From JAULUH01 sp032111745 (GTDB lineage: Bacteria; Chloroflexota; Anaerolineae; JAAEKA01), in assembly GCA_032111745.1 (NCBI GenBank), contig JAULUH010000444.1, positions 1 to 11,335 on the forward strand: DNA of 11,335 bases, read 5' to 3'. The position numbers and the translations under genes are program-made. Below are positions 1-7,648 of the stretch, piece after piece; the first letter of the stretch is position 1, and every line of letters begins with the position of its first letter. The notes under the pieces are model-generated. The model ran no database searches, had not been told where the DNA came from, and saw only the letters and a program-made list of their open reading frames with translations.

Positions 1-1
1 G

Positions 2-349
2 ATGCGGGAGCGCGTGCAGCGGCGGTGGGCCCGGTTCCCCAAGCTCACGGAAGGCGTGGAGCTGGTGATCATCGAGTACGATTTTCGGGATGTGCTGGAG
101 CCGCTGATCGAGTACATCGAGAAGGTGAATTTTGAGGAGTTTCCTGGGGAGATGATCACCATTGTGATCCCGGAGTTCATCGCCGAGTCCACAGCGGCCC
201 GCCTGCTGCACAACCAGACCGCCAACATCCTGCGCGGCCGGTTGCGCCACTTGATCGACGTCATCGTGATCGACGTACCCTATCATATCCCGGCGGGGAA
301 CAATAAGGCCGAGAATGGCCAGTTGGCGAGCACCGAGGGTCCGCAGTGA
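2..349 (+). CDS. APC-family amino acid permease, C-terminal cytoplasmic tail (5' end outside window)
   Basis: Only the last 115 codons or so of this gene lie in the window; the reading frame is open to the left edge, so the methionine at base 2 is internal. The visible part is soluble, with no membrane segment. It resembles the cytoplasmic tail that follows the transmembrane bundle in a group of bacterial APC-type amino acid permeases: an alternating hydrophobic strand (VELVIIEYDF), then EMITIVIPEF, then RLLHNQTANILR, then VIVIDVPYHI close to the end. In that group the tail has a nucleotide-binding-like alpha/beta character and the upstream part moves amino acids across the inner membrane. 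Substrate cannot be judged. The next gene starts 25 bases after the stop on the same strand, so the two may be cotranscribed. Family recognition rests on the HNQTA and VPYH motifs; the permease domain itself is not visible. Confidence 0.75.
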   Translation: MRERVQRRWARFPKLTEGVELVIIEYDFRDVLEPLIEYIEKVNFEEFPGEMITIVIPEFIAESTAARLLHNQTANILRGRLRHLIDVIVIDVPYHIPAGNNKAENGQLASTEGPQ

Positions 350-374
350 AAGCCTCGAGCCAGGAGCCAGGACG

Positions 375-1700
375 ATGACCGGACAGGACACGGAACAACC
401 AGTGACCAAACGCGGGGCCGAGGACAGCGGCAAGTATTTTCGCTACATGGCGGAGTTTGTGGGCTTCACCGAGGAGGATGTGCAGGCCATCCAGCAGACC
501 AGGCCCTTGCTGGAGAAGCATTTGCCAGAGATTGTGGGTGCGTTCTATAGCCACGTATTGCGCTATCCGCCGACGCGGCGATTCTTTCTCAAGAAGGACG
601 GCAGCGTCGACCATGACTACCTGCAGCTACGCATGCGCCATCTGAGCAATTTCTGGATGCGTACGGCGGAGGGGGTGTTCGACGACGACTATGCCCGGTA
701 CGTGGACTACGTGGGGCGCGCGCACACATCGTACGGCGCCGATCCCAAGATCTACATCGCCGAGCGCTACGTGATTGGCCAAGTGGGCTTCATGCAGCAC
801 GCCATCAGCCGGGCCCTGTCACAGGAGCTGAGGGATGTGGACGACGAGCTGGAGTTCCGCGCGGTGGAAGCGTGGGACAAGCTCATGATGGTGCTGCTGG
901 AGCTGTTAGCCAGGGCCTACGGCCACGAGCGGGAGGCCGAGACCTACGAGGCGCTGGTGGCTGTGGATCGCGACCTGGTGGCGCAACTGGCGGCGCAGGC
1001 TGTGGAGCGGGAGACTGGCCAGGAGGCTGCGCGGCCGGTCAAGGCGGTGGTGGTGGCCGAAGCGGCTGAGATCCCCGAGGGGGAGCGCAAGATCGTGGCC
1101 GTGGATGGGCTGTCCATTGGAGTGTTCCACCACCGGGGCCAGTGGATTGCGGTGGGCAACAGCTGCGTGCACCGGGGTGGACCGGTGGCCACGGGTGCGC
1201 TGGAGGGCGACACCCTGACCTGCCCCTGGCACGGGTTCCAGTTCAATCTGCCGACGGGGATATGCCTGGTCGATCCCGGCGCCCGGCTGGACACCTATGC
1301 GGTGACCGTGGAGGAGGGCAAGGTGGTGCTGCAGGTACCCGACCTCGGCGCCGAGAGTGAACCGGTCGCGCCGGCGGCCGGACCGCAAGCCCTGCAGCCC
1401 AACGAGTTCCGCCTGGCCGACATTCCCTCGGGCCAGGCTCGCGTGGTCAGGGTGGATGGGGAGGAAGTAGCGGTGTTTCATGTCGAGGGTACCTTCTATG
1501 CCACGCAGGAGGCGTGCACCCACACGGATGGGCCTCTGAGTGAAGGGGACGTGGAGGGCACTACGGTGACCTGTTTTCTGCACGGCTCGCGGTTTGACGT
1601 GACGACGGGCAAGGTGCTAGCGGGGCCGGCGAAGGCACCGCTGAAGCTGTATAGGGTCATTGTGGATGGCGAGGTTGGCCGTGTGGAGGCTATGGCGTGA
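375..1700 (+). CDS. Protoglobin domain fused to two Rieske-type [2Fe-2S] domains
   Basis: The predicted protein has 441 residues. Residues about 20-190 resemble the protoglobin/globin-coupled-sensor fold: a B-helix stretch GAFYSHVL with Y58 as the likely B10 tyrosine, an E-helix region around RMRHLSNFW, and VGRAHTSYG with H117 as the likely proximal haem ligand. Residues about 223-321 form a Rieske domain with ligands C264, H266, C283 and H286 (CVH, then CPWH). Residues about 344-438 form a second one with C381, H383, C400 and H403 (CTH, then CFLH). Both keep the CxH-x16-CxxH spacing. No signal peptide or membrane helix is seen, so it should be cytoplasmic. I chose ATG 375 because AGGAG lies 8 bases upstream; an in-frame start at 315 would overlap the permease gene. 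The globin probably binds O2 or NO and the Rieske domains carry single electrons. An NO-detoxifying or redox-sensing role is inference. Domain calls are firm; function is open. Confidence 0.87.
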   Translation: MTGQDTEQPVTKRGAEDSGKYFRYMAEFVGFTEEDVQAIQQTRPLLEKHLPEIVGAFYSHVLRYPPTRRFFLKKDGSVDHDYLQLRMRHLSNFWMRTAEGVFDDDYARYVDYVGRAHTSYGADPKIYIAERYVIGQVGFMQHAISRALSQELRDVDDELEFRAVEAWDKLMMVLLELLARAYGHEREAETYEALVAVDRDLVAQLAAQAVERETGQEAARPVKAVVVAEAAEIPEGERKIVAVDGLSIGVFHHRGQWIAVGNSCVHRGGPVATGALEGDTLTCPWHGFQFNLPTGICLVDPGARLDTYAVTVEEGKVVLQVPDLGAESEPVAPAAGPQALQPNEFRLADIPSGQARVVRVDGEEVAVFHVEGTFYATQEACTHTDGPLSEGDVEGTTVTCFLHGSRFDVTTGKVLAGPAKAPLKLYRVIVDGEVGRVEAMA

Positions 1701-1784
1701 TGGTGGCGGACCTGGCGGCAAGGTACGTTAAGGTACTGGCATCTGCTATCTGCGGCCATGATCAATTGGTTGTGAGGAACGCAA

Positions 1785-1852
1785 GGGCACCGCGCAGCGT
1801 GGCGATACAGCCCGGCCCGCACCGCACTGTATCGCCACGCTGCGCGGTGCCC
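1785..1852. repeat. Perfect 26-bp inverted repeat (hairpin) upstream of nadE
   Basis: The arms at 1785-1810 and 1827-1852 are exact reverse complements over 26 bases, separated by a 16-base spacer (1811-1826). The left arm begins GGGCACCGCGCAGCG and ends GATACAG. No T-run follows on either strand, so it does not look like an intrinsic terminator. The right arm is followed by CTACG, giving an outer end GGTGCCCCTACG that recalls the short palindromic repeats scattered between genes in many Chloroflexi and cyanobacteria; that link is from memory. The rest of the 1701-1889 gap shows no gene I can support. Confidence 0.85.
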
Positions 1853-1889
1853 CTACGCCACGTCTGCACGTCTCATGGAAAGGGTGCTA

Positions 1890-3917
1890 ATGGGTGCTAC
1901 GACAGATATGTTTTCGCCGGCGGCGTTGGGATTCGTGCGGGCGGCGGTGATCTCGCCGGCGCTGCGGGTGGCGGACGTGGCGTTCAATGTAGCCGCGATG
2001 GCCGAGGCCATGGAGGTGGCTGCCGGCCGCGGCTGCCGGCTGGCGGTTTTTCCGGAGCTGTCGATCACGGGCTACTCGTGCGCCGACCTGTTCTACCAGC
2101 GCTTGCTGTTGGACCGGGCGGTGGCGGCTCTGGCACCGCTGGCCGAGGCGGCGGAGCAGCATGACATTGCTGTAGTGGTGGGGTTGCCGGTAGAGCTGGA
2201 CGGCAAGCTGTACAACTGCGCGGCCCTGCTGGCCGGCGGGCGGGTGGTGGGCATGGTGCCCAAGACCTACCTGCCCTCCACCAATGAGTTTTACGAGGAG
2301 CGCTGGTTCACGCCAGGGCCGCTGGCCGCGGCAACTACGGTGGCGGTGGCCGGAGCCAGCGTGCCGTTCGGGGTGGACCTGCTGTTTGCGGCCACGAACC
2401 TGCCTGGCTGCGTGATGGGCATCGAGGTGTGCGAGGATCTGTGGGCGGTGCAGCCGCCCAGCGGGGAGATGGCCCTGGCGGGGGCGACGGTGCTAGCCAA
2501 CCTGTCGGCCAGCAACGAGCTGTTGGGCAAGGTGGACTATCGCCGCGATCTGGTGCGGCAGCAGTCGGCGCGCTGCCTGGCGGCCTACCTGTACGCCGGC
2601 TCGGGGGCCAACGAGTCGACCACGGACACGGTGTGGGCGGGCCATTCGATGATCGCAGAGAACGGCGCTATCCTGGCGGAGACGGAGCGTTTCCGTCTCG
2701 ACACCCAGATGGCTGTGGCCGACGTGGACGTGCAGCGGTTGGCGCACGAGCGGCTCAAGAACAACACCTTTTCCGCGTCGCGGGCCAGCCGGCCCTTCCG
2801 CACGGTGGCGCTCGAGCTGCCGGAAGCGCGGCAGTGGCAGGCGGCGGCAGGCAGCGGGGATGACTTTAACCGGGTGGACCTGCCGGTGCTGCTGCGGCCC
2901 CAGCTCACGCGGCTGCCCTTCGTGCCGGCGGACCCGGCCCGGCGGGCGGAGCACAGCCGGGAGATCTTCAGCATCCAGGCTACAGGCCTGGCCCGGCGCC
3001 TGCGCCACACAGGCGTGCAGAAGGTTACGATAGGGGTGTCAGGGGGACTGGACTCTACCCTGGCCCTGCTGGTAGCGGCCAGGGCCTTCGACCTGGTGGG
3101 CCTGCCGCGGGAGGGGATCGTGGCCATCACCATGCCGGGCTTTGGCACCACCGACCGCACCAAGAGCAACGCGGTCAAGCTGGCCGAGGCCTTGGGCACC
3201 ACCCTGCGCACGATCCCGATTGCGGACGCCGTGCGCCAGCACTTCCGGGACATCGGGCACGACGAGGGGGTGCACGACGTGACCTATGAGAATGCCCAGG
3301 CCCGCGAGCGGACGCAGGTCTTGATGGACGTGGCCAACCAGGTGGATGGCTTCGTGGTGGGTACCGGCGACCTGTCGGAGCTGGCCCTGGGCTGGCTGAC
3401 CTACAACGGCGACCACATGTCCATGTACCACGTCAACGCGGGCGTGCCCAAGACGCTGGTGCGCTACCTGGTAGAGTGGACGGCGGAGGCGGAGTTCACA
3501 GGCGAGGTGTCGGCGGTGCTGCGCGACATCTGTGCCACGCCGATCACGCCGGAGCTGTTGCCCCTGGATAAAGGGGGGGTGCTGGCGCAGAAGACCGAGG
3601 ACACCATCGGGCCGTACGAGCTGCACGACTTCTTCCTGTACCACACGGTGCGGTATCAGTTTGCGCCGGCCAAGGTGTTCGTGCTGGCCCGGCAGGCCTT
3701 CGAGGGGGATTACGCCGACGAGGTGATCCTGCGTTGGCTGGAGGTGTTCTACCGGCGCTTCTTCAGCCAGCAGTTCAAGCGCTCGGCGATGCCGGACGGG
3801 CCCAAGGTAGGATCGGTGGCGCTCTCGCCGCGCGGTGACTGGCGCATGCCCAGCGATGCCAGCAGCGCGCTGTGGCTGGCGGAGGTGGCGGCGATCAGGC
3901 AGGCCCTGGCGGGCTGA
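1890..3917 (+). CDS. nadE: Glutamine-dependent NAD+ synthetase
   Basis: This enzyme makes NAD+ from deamido-NAD+, ATP and glutamine, the last step of NAD biosynthesis. The predicted 675 residues match the long two-domain form (the mycobacterial type is of similar size). Residues about 13-300 are a nitrilase-type glutaminase domain with the expected Glu-Lys-Cys triad: E56 in VFPELSITGYS, K125 in VPKTYLP, C181 in GIEVCEDLW. The C-terminal part is the synthetase, with an ATP pyrophosphatase loop SGGLDST at 384-390 and GTGDLSELALGW plus YNGDHMSMYHVN further on. I chose ATG 1890 over the in-frame ATG 1875 because GGAAAGGG (1877-1884) sits 5 bases before it, and the protein still begins well upstream of the conserved GFVRAAV strand. 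It appears complete and monocistronic, with the hairpin repeat upstream. Its stop is 9 bases from the convergent regulator gene. Confidence 0.95.
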   Translation: MGATTDMFSPAALGFVRAAVISPALRVADVAFNVAAMAEAMEVAAGRGCRLAVFPELSITGYSCADLFYQRLLLDRAVAALAPLAEAAEQHDIAVVVGLPVELDGKLYNCAALLAGGRVVGMVPKTYLPSTNEFYEERWFTPGPLAAATTVAVAGASVPFGVDLLFAATNLPGCVMGIEVCEDLWAVQPPSGEMALAGATVLANLSASNELLGKVDYRRDLVRQQSARCLAAYLYAGSGANESTTDTVWAGHSMIAENGAILAETERFRLDTQMAVADVDVQRLAHERLKNNTFSASRASRPFRTVALELPEARQWQAAAGSGDDFNRVDLPVLLRPQLTRLPFVPADPARRAEHSREIFSIQATGLARRLRHTGVQKVTIGVSGGLDSTLALLVAARAFDLVGLPREGIVAITMPGFGTTDRTKSNAVKLAEALGTTLRTIPIADAVRQHFRDIGHDEGVHDVTYENAQARERTQVLMDVANQVDGFVVGTGDLSELALGWLTYNGDHMSMYHVNAGVPKTLVRYLVEWTAEAEFTGEVSAVLRDICATPITPELLPLDKGGVLAQKTEDTIGPYELHDFFLYHTVRYQFAPAKVFVLARQAFEGDYADEVILRWLEVFYRRFFSQQFKRSAMPDGPKVGSVALSPRGDWRMPSDASSALWLAEVAAIRQALAG

Positions 3918-3926
3918 GGCGCGCCC

Positions 3927-6893
3927 CTACCACTCCACCAGCTTCCAGATCTCCGGCTGCGATGGGACTGCGGCCGAGCCGTCCTCTTCGATGGCGGCGA
4001 AGATGGCCACGGCCTGTTTCAGGTGCTGCATGGCCTCCTCTTTCCGGCCACCGCGTTGGAACAGATCGGCCAGATTGTTGTGCAGGGCGGCCTCACGATG
4101 GCGGTCGCCCTCGGCAGAGGCGATGGCCAGGGCGCTCTCGACGTAGCGGATAGCCGGCTCAAGCTCCTGCTGCTGGCCGTGGACCAGGGCCAGGTTGTTC
4201 AGGGCCGCCGCCTCAGCCCCGGTATGGCCGGCCTGCCTGGCCAGGGCCAGGCTCTGGCGGAGATGATCGGCGGCGCTCGCCAGGTCGTGGCGGTGCCGGG
4301 CCAGGATGCCCATTACGTTGTGGGCTTCGGCCAGGGCCAGGGGGTCCTCGCTAGCCCTGGCATGGGAGACGGCCTGCCCGGCCAGGCTGTCTGCCAGTTC
4401 GGACTGGCCGCTGCGGTGGGCGGTCAGGGCCCAGTCGGTGTAGATCCCGGCGGCCAGGCCGGGTGTGCCGGCCCGGTCTGCCATGTCCAGGGCGGCCTGG
4501 AAATGCGCCTCCGCAGCCTCCCAGTCGCCGCGCCGGAGCTTGACCCGCCCCAGCTTATGTTCCAGGGCGGCCAGGGCCTGGGGGGGGGCCAGGGCGGCGG
4601 CGGTTTCGTAGGATTGGACGGCAGCCTGGTAGTTGGCGGTCAGGGTCTCCAGGTCTCCTATAGCCTCATGCAGTTCAGCGGGCTGGGGGTAGCCCAGGGC
4701 CAGAGCGGCCCGGTAGTGGGAGAGAGCCTGGGCATGGGCCAGCAGGACGCGGGCGCGGTTGCCGGCAAGCCTGTATGCGCTGGCGGCTTCATGATCGCAA
4801 CCCGCAGCAGCATAGTGATAGGCGATCAGGCCGGCCAGTGTACCGCGGTCTTGAGGGCTGCGGGCCCGGAGGGCCAGGGCCTCGGCAATGCGACGGTGCA
4901 GGATTCGGCGCCTGACCTGGCTGGTGTCCTCATAGATCAATTCCCTCAGCTGCTGGTGGCTGAAGTCATAGGAGGGCTGCTGCCGATTCCCGGCGCCGGC
5001 CGTGTCCCGGACCAGGTCGAGGCCCAACAGCTCCTCGAGCGCGGCCATGGTCTCCTCCTCGCTGCGGCCGCTGGCCGCGTGCAGCAGGTCGTAGTCGAAA
5101 GAACGGCCGATGACCGCACCAGCGGCCAGGATTTGCCGGCTGGTTTCGCCAATCCGGGCCAGGCGGGCCTGGAGCAGGTCCCGCACAGTGCCGGGGATCT
5201 CCCAGGTCTCATGGTCCGGGTGGTCGGCAGCCAGGGCCATGAGGTATTCGACCAGGAAGAGGGGCAGGCCCTCGCTTAGCTGGTAGAGGCGGTGGCTAAC
5301 GTCGGGTGGCATGGCGGCCGGCTGGAGAGCGGAGAGCGCCACCAGCTGCGCCACCTGATCTGCGGTCAGTCGCCCCAGCGCTTTCGTGGTGCCGTTGCCC
5401 GCCCGGTGGGCCTCGGCCATCAGGTGTTGGATGCGCTTGGTGGTGGGACTGGCCTGGGGATGGCAGGTGCCCAGCAAGAACAGGGGATGGTCCTCCAGCC
5501 GCCGGACCAGGTAGGCCAACAGGTCCAGGGAGGCCTCATCGATCCACTGCAGGTCGTCCAGGAACACAATGCCTGGTACCGGGCCAGCCAGGAGGGCGGT
5601 GATGCACCGGCCGATGCCTTCGAGGAAGCGGGCAGGCGCGCCTGGGCTGTCCCAGGTTGGGGCGGGTGGCAGATCACGGCGCAGCTCAGACAGCTCCGGC
5701 AGCAGCCGCGCGGCCTCCGCCAGCCAGTGGGGGGGCACGGAGTCGAGCCTCGACATCAGCTCCGGCTGGCGCAGCAGTGTGCGCAGGGCATCGAGGAAGG
5801 GGCCGTAGGCCAGGTGGGCCTGGCCCTCGTAGCAGCGGGCTGCCAGGATGGCAGCCCCCTGGGCCGTCGCCAGGTGCAGAAAGTCCTCAGCCAGCCGGGT
5901 CTTGCCGATGCCCAGCTCACCCTGCAGGAGTAGGATGTGGCCGGCAGGGCTGGCCGCGGCGTGGGCCTGGGCCAGTGCCTGCCATTCCCGGTTGCGGCCC
6001 ATCAGAGGAAGCTGGTGGCGCGGCCCAGGCTTACGGTCTGGAGGCTGGGAGACCGGGAGGCGAGATAGCGCGGCCTCGGCGGCCGGCAGACCCAGGCGCT
6101 CGCGCGGCATGCGGGCTGGGGGCTTGGGCTCCTGGTGGTGGAGGATAGCCTCGTAGAGGGCAGTGGTCTCCGCTAAGGGTGGCACACCCAGCTCTTGCTC
6201 CAGAACACGGATGCATTCCCGGTACTGGCGCAGCGCGGCGGCGTGCTGGCCCGCCCAGGCGTAGAGCAGCATCAGAGCCCGGTGGGCCGGCTCGTGCAAG
6301 GGATCCAGGGCCAGCCAATGGCGGGCGTGGGCGATAGCCGGCTCGAATTGGCCCAGGCCGCCCAGCCCTCCGGCCAGGCACTCCAGGGCACTGGCCACTT
6401 CGTGGCGCAGGCTCTCGGCCTGGAAGAACTGCCAGTCGTCGAAGTTGAGGCTGTCGCGCAGGCTGAAGCCGGCCAGAAAATCGCCGCGATAGAGAGCCAC
6501 CGCGCGCTCCAGATTCTCCACACAGACCGGGCAGATCCCGGCCAGTCCCTGGTGGCTGTGGTTGCGGCAGGCGGCCAGCTCGCGGTGGAACTGATGGACG
6601 TCGCACCAGAGGCTGGGGTTACCGGCCAGGGCTACGGACTCCCGGTCCACCTCCAGCCACTGGTCGCCGATGCCGGATTTCAGGGCGGACAGGGTGCGGC
6701 GCAGGGCGGCGCGGGCGTGGCTCTGGTCATAGTCGGGATAGAGCAAGGCGGCCAGGGAGTCGCGCGGCTGGCGCTCCCCGGTGACGGCGAGGTAGCTCAG
6801 CAGGGCCACGGCCTTGCGGGTGTCCATGGAGATAGGCCGGCCGTCGCGCTCGACATGCGGTGGCCCGAGCAGGGCGATGGTAAGTCGTGGCAT
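3927..6893 (-). CDS. SARP/BTAD-family transcriptional regulator with AAA ATPase and TPR repeats
   Basis: The predicted protein has 988 residues. Residues 1-95 are an OmpR-like winged helix (LTIALLGPPHVERDGRPI, then KAVALLSYLAV, RDSLAALLYPD and ARAALRRTLSALK). Residues about 98-250 are the bacterial transcriptional activator domain, ending in the usual QYRECIRVLEQELGVPPL. A cluster C109, H112, H114, C121, C124 lies inside it and could bind a metal. An ATPase follows, with Walker A GELGIGKT (325-332) and Walker B IVFLDDLQW (442-450). The last roughly 300 residues are TPR-like helical repeats. Such proteins act as ATP-dependent DNA-binding activators. ATG 6893 was chosen because the winged helix starts immediately after it; the frame stays open 185 codons further, but that stretch lies antisense to the neighbouring gene and has no protein-like character. 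The ribosome site is weak. The gene is transcribed away from the membrane protein-methyltransferase pair, a likely target. Ligand unknown. Confidence 0.9.
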   Translation of the reverse strand: MPRLTIALLGPPHVERDGRPISMDTRKAVALLSYLAVTGERQPRDSLAALLYPDYDQSHARAALRRTLSALKSGIGDQWLEVDRESVALAGNPSLWCDVHQFHRELAACRNHSHQGLAGICPVCVENLERAVALYRGDFLAGFSLRDSLNFDDWQFFQAESLRHEVASALECLAGGLGGLGQFEPAIAHARHWLALDPLHEPAHRALMLLYAWAGQHAAALRQYRECIRVLEQELGVPPLAETTALYEAILHHQEPKPPARMPRERLGLPAAEAALSRLPVSQPPDRKPGPRHQLPLMGRNREWQALAQAHAAASPAGHILLLQGELGIGKTRLAEDFLHLATAQGAAILAARCYEGQAHLAYGPFLDALRTLLRQPELMSRLDSVPPHWLAEAARLLPELSELRRDLPPAPTWDSPGAPARFLEGIGRCITALLAGPVPGIVFLDDLQWIDEASLDLLAYLVRRLEDHPLFLLGTCHPQASPTTKRIQHLMAEAHRAGNGTTKALGRLTADQVAQLVALSALQPAAMPPDVSHRLYQLSEGLPLFLVEYLMALAADHPDHETWEIPGTVRDLLQARLARIGETSRQILAAGAVIGRSFDYDLLHAASGRSEEETMAALEELLGLDLVRDTAGAGNRQQPSYDFSHQQLRELIYEDTSQVRRRILHRRIAEALALRARSPQDRGTLAGLIAYHYAAAGCDHEAASAYRLAGNRARVLLAHAQALSHYRAALALGYPQPAELHEAIGDLETLTANYQAAVQSYETAAALAPPQALAALEHKLGRVKLRRGDWEAAEAHFQAALDMADRAGTPGLAAGIYTDWALTAHRSGQSELADSLAGQAVSHARASEDPLALAEAHNVMGILARHRHDLASAADHLRQSLALARQAGHTGAEAAALNNLALVHGQQQELEPAIRYVESALAIASAEGDRHREAALHNNLADLFQRGGRKEEAMQHLKQAVAIFAAIEEDGSAAVPSQPEIWKLVEW

Positions 6894-6969
6894 GGACCAT
6901 ACCCGTTCCAGCAGAGGGTGACAGGTGCAGGCACCGCCGAAGGCGGGCTTGAAATCACCTAACCAGCAC

Positions 6970-6975
6970 ATTATA
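6970..6975 (-). promoter_or_regulatory. Predicted -10 box for the BTAD regulator gene
   Basis: Read on the minus strand this is an exact TATAAT, embedded in the only AT-rich stretch of the divergent gap and about 77 bases before the chosen start codon. No good -35 box stands at the usual distance; instead one CGTAACG copy (6995-7001) occupies that zone, which would suit an activator-dependent or autoregulated promoter. Confidence 0.5.
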
Positions 6976-6994
6976 TCACAATCTGCGCCAAACG

Positions 6995-7066
6995 CGTAAC
7001 GAAAGATGATAAGCTGTGTTAGCCGTAACGTTAAAGGTGCGGGCTCTCGTAACGACTGTCGTAACG
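6995..7066. promoter_or_regulatory. Four direct CGTAACG heptamers in the divergent promoter region
   Basis: Exact CGTAACG copies, all in the same orientation, start at 6995, 7024, 7048 and 7060, giving steps of 29, 24 and 12 bases. SARP-type regulators typically bind heptameric direct repeats near -35 regions, and a SARP/BTAD gene starts 102 bases away, so these are candidate operators for autoregulation and for control of the divergent genes. The outer copies sit about 19-20 bases from the regulator's TATAAT and from a possible TATTCT at 7087-7092 facing the other way. The repeats are seen directly; the binding partner is inferred. Confidence 0.5.
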
Positions 7067-7181
7067 GTCTCGGGACGCCGGGCTGGTATTCTGGGGTCAG
7101 CAGTTGACCGATGCAGAAAGCTGCAGGGACTTCTGGCTGGAGATCAAACCTGAAGGCTCTGCCTGTGATAGGAGAAGAACC

Positions 7182-7622
7182 ATGGCTACAAGCGAACCCA
7201 ACCTGTTCAAAGCAACCACCGCCGGCGACGCTGCCGTCGAGGGCCTGATCCACGGGATCATCGCCGGGGTGGCGATGGCGGCTTACCTGGTGGTGGCTGG
7301 CCTGCTGGGGGGCGATAGCCCGGCAACCATGCTGGGCCGCTTCGGTTTGGGGAGCGAGGCCTCGCCGATTGCCGGCGTTTTGGGCCACTTGGCGGTTTCG
7401 GGGGTCTATGGCATCATCTGGGGACTCATCTGGCGTTCCGTACACCACAGGTCAGGAGTACCGGGCTCCCTGGCGGGTATCGCCTATGGCCTGGTGCTGT
7501 TCCTGGGTAGCCAGGTCCTGCTGCCGGCAGCTGGCTCGCCTCTGGCAGCGGTACCGGCCGTCCATCTGGCCGTGGCGCACGTGATCTACGGGCTGGTGCT
7601 GGGCCTGTGGAGCGGCCGCTGA
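7182..7622 (+). CDS. Small four-helix membrane protein of unknown function
   Basis: The predicted 146-residue protein has a short polar N-terminus and then about four hydrophobic segments near residues 21-43, 62-84, 94-116 and 124-142, many of them rich in glycine and alanine (for example GLIHGIIAGVAMAAYLVVAG). Short loops include WRSVHHRSG. The segment pattern, with histidines in HGIIAG and GHLAVSG, recalls several uncharacterised integral membrane families, but I cannot name one. I chose ATG 7182 because AGGAG (7170-7174) lies 7 bases upstream; an in-frame start at 7104 would add a polar stretch without a ribosome site. It faces the BTAD regulator across the CGTAACG region, and the methyltransferase start is 26 bases after its stop, so the two are probably one transcript. 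The gene is likely real; function is unknown. Confidence 0.8.
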   Translation: MATSEPNLFKATTAGDAAVEGLIHGIIAGVAMAAYLVVAGLLGGDSPATMLGRFGLGSEASPIAGVLGHLAVSGVYGIIWGLIWRSVHHRSGVPGSLAGIAYGLVLFLGSQVLLPAAGSPLAAVPAVHLAVAHVIYGLVLGLWSGR

Positions 7623-7648
7623 GAGACATCAACCAAGGGAGAGCACAC

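Noticed and set aside
1697..2164. 155-codon + strand frame starting in the fusion gene's stop and running into nadE
   Set aside because: It crosses the inverted repeat, overlaps nadE by 275 bases in another frame, and its glycine-rich part is a shadow of nadE.
2493..3253. Long minus-strand frames opposite nadE
   Set aside because: Arginine- and proline-rich shadow translations; nadE on the + strand has all expected motifs.
4023..5279. 418-codon open frame on the + strand opposite the regulator gene
   Set aside because: Glycine- and glutamine-rich translation without recognisable motifs, a mirror of high-GC codons in the regulator; same for the frames at 5292-5933 and 6195-6962.
6894..7448. 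N-terminal extension of the regulator reading frame by 185 codons
   Set aside because: It lies antisense to the membrane protein gene and across the promoter region with TATAAT; composition is not protein-like and the winged helix begins at the inner ATG 6893.
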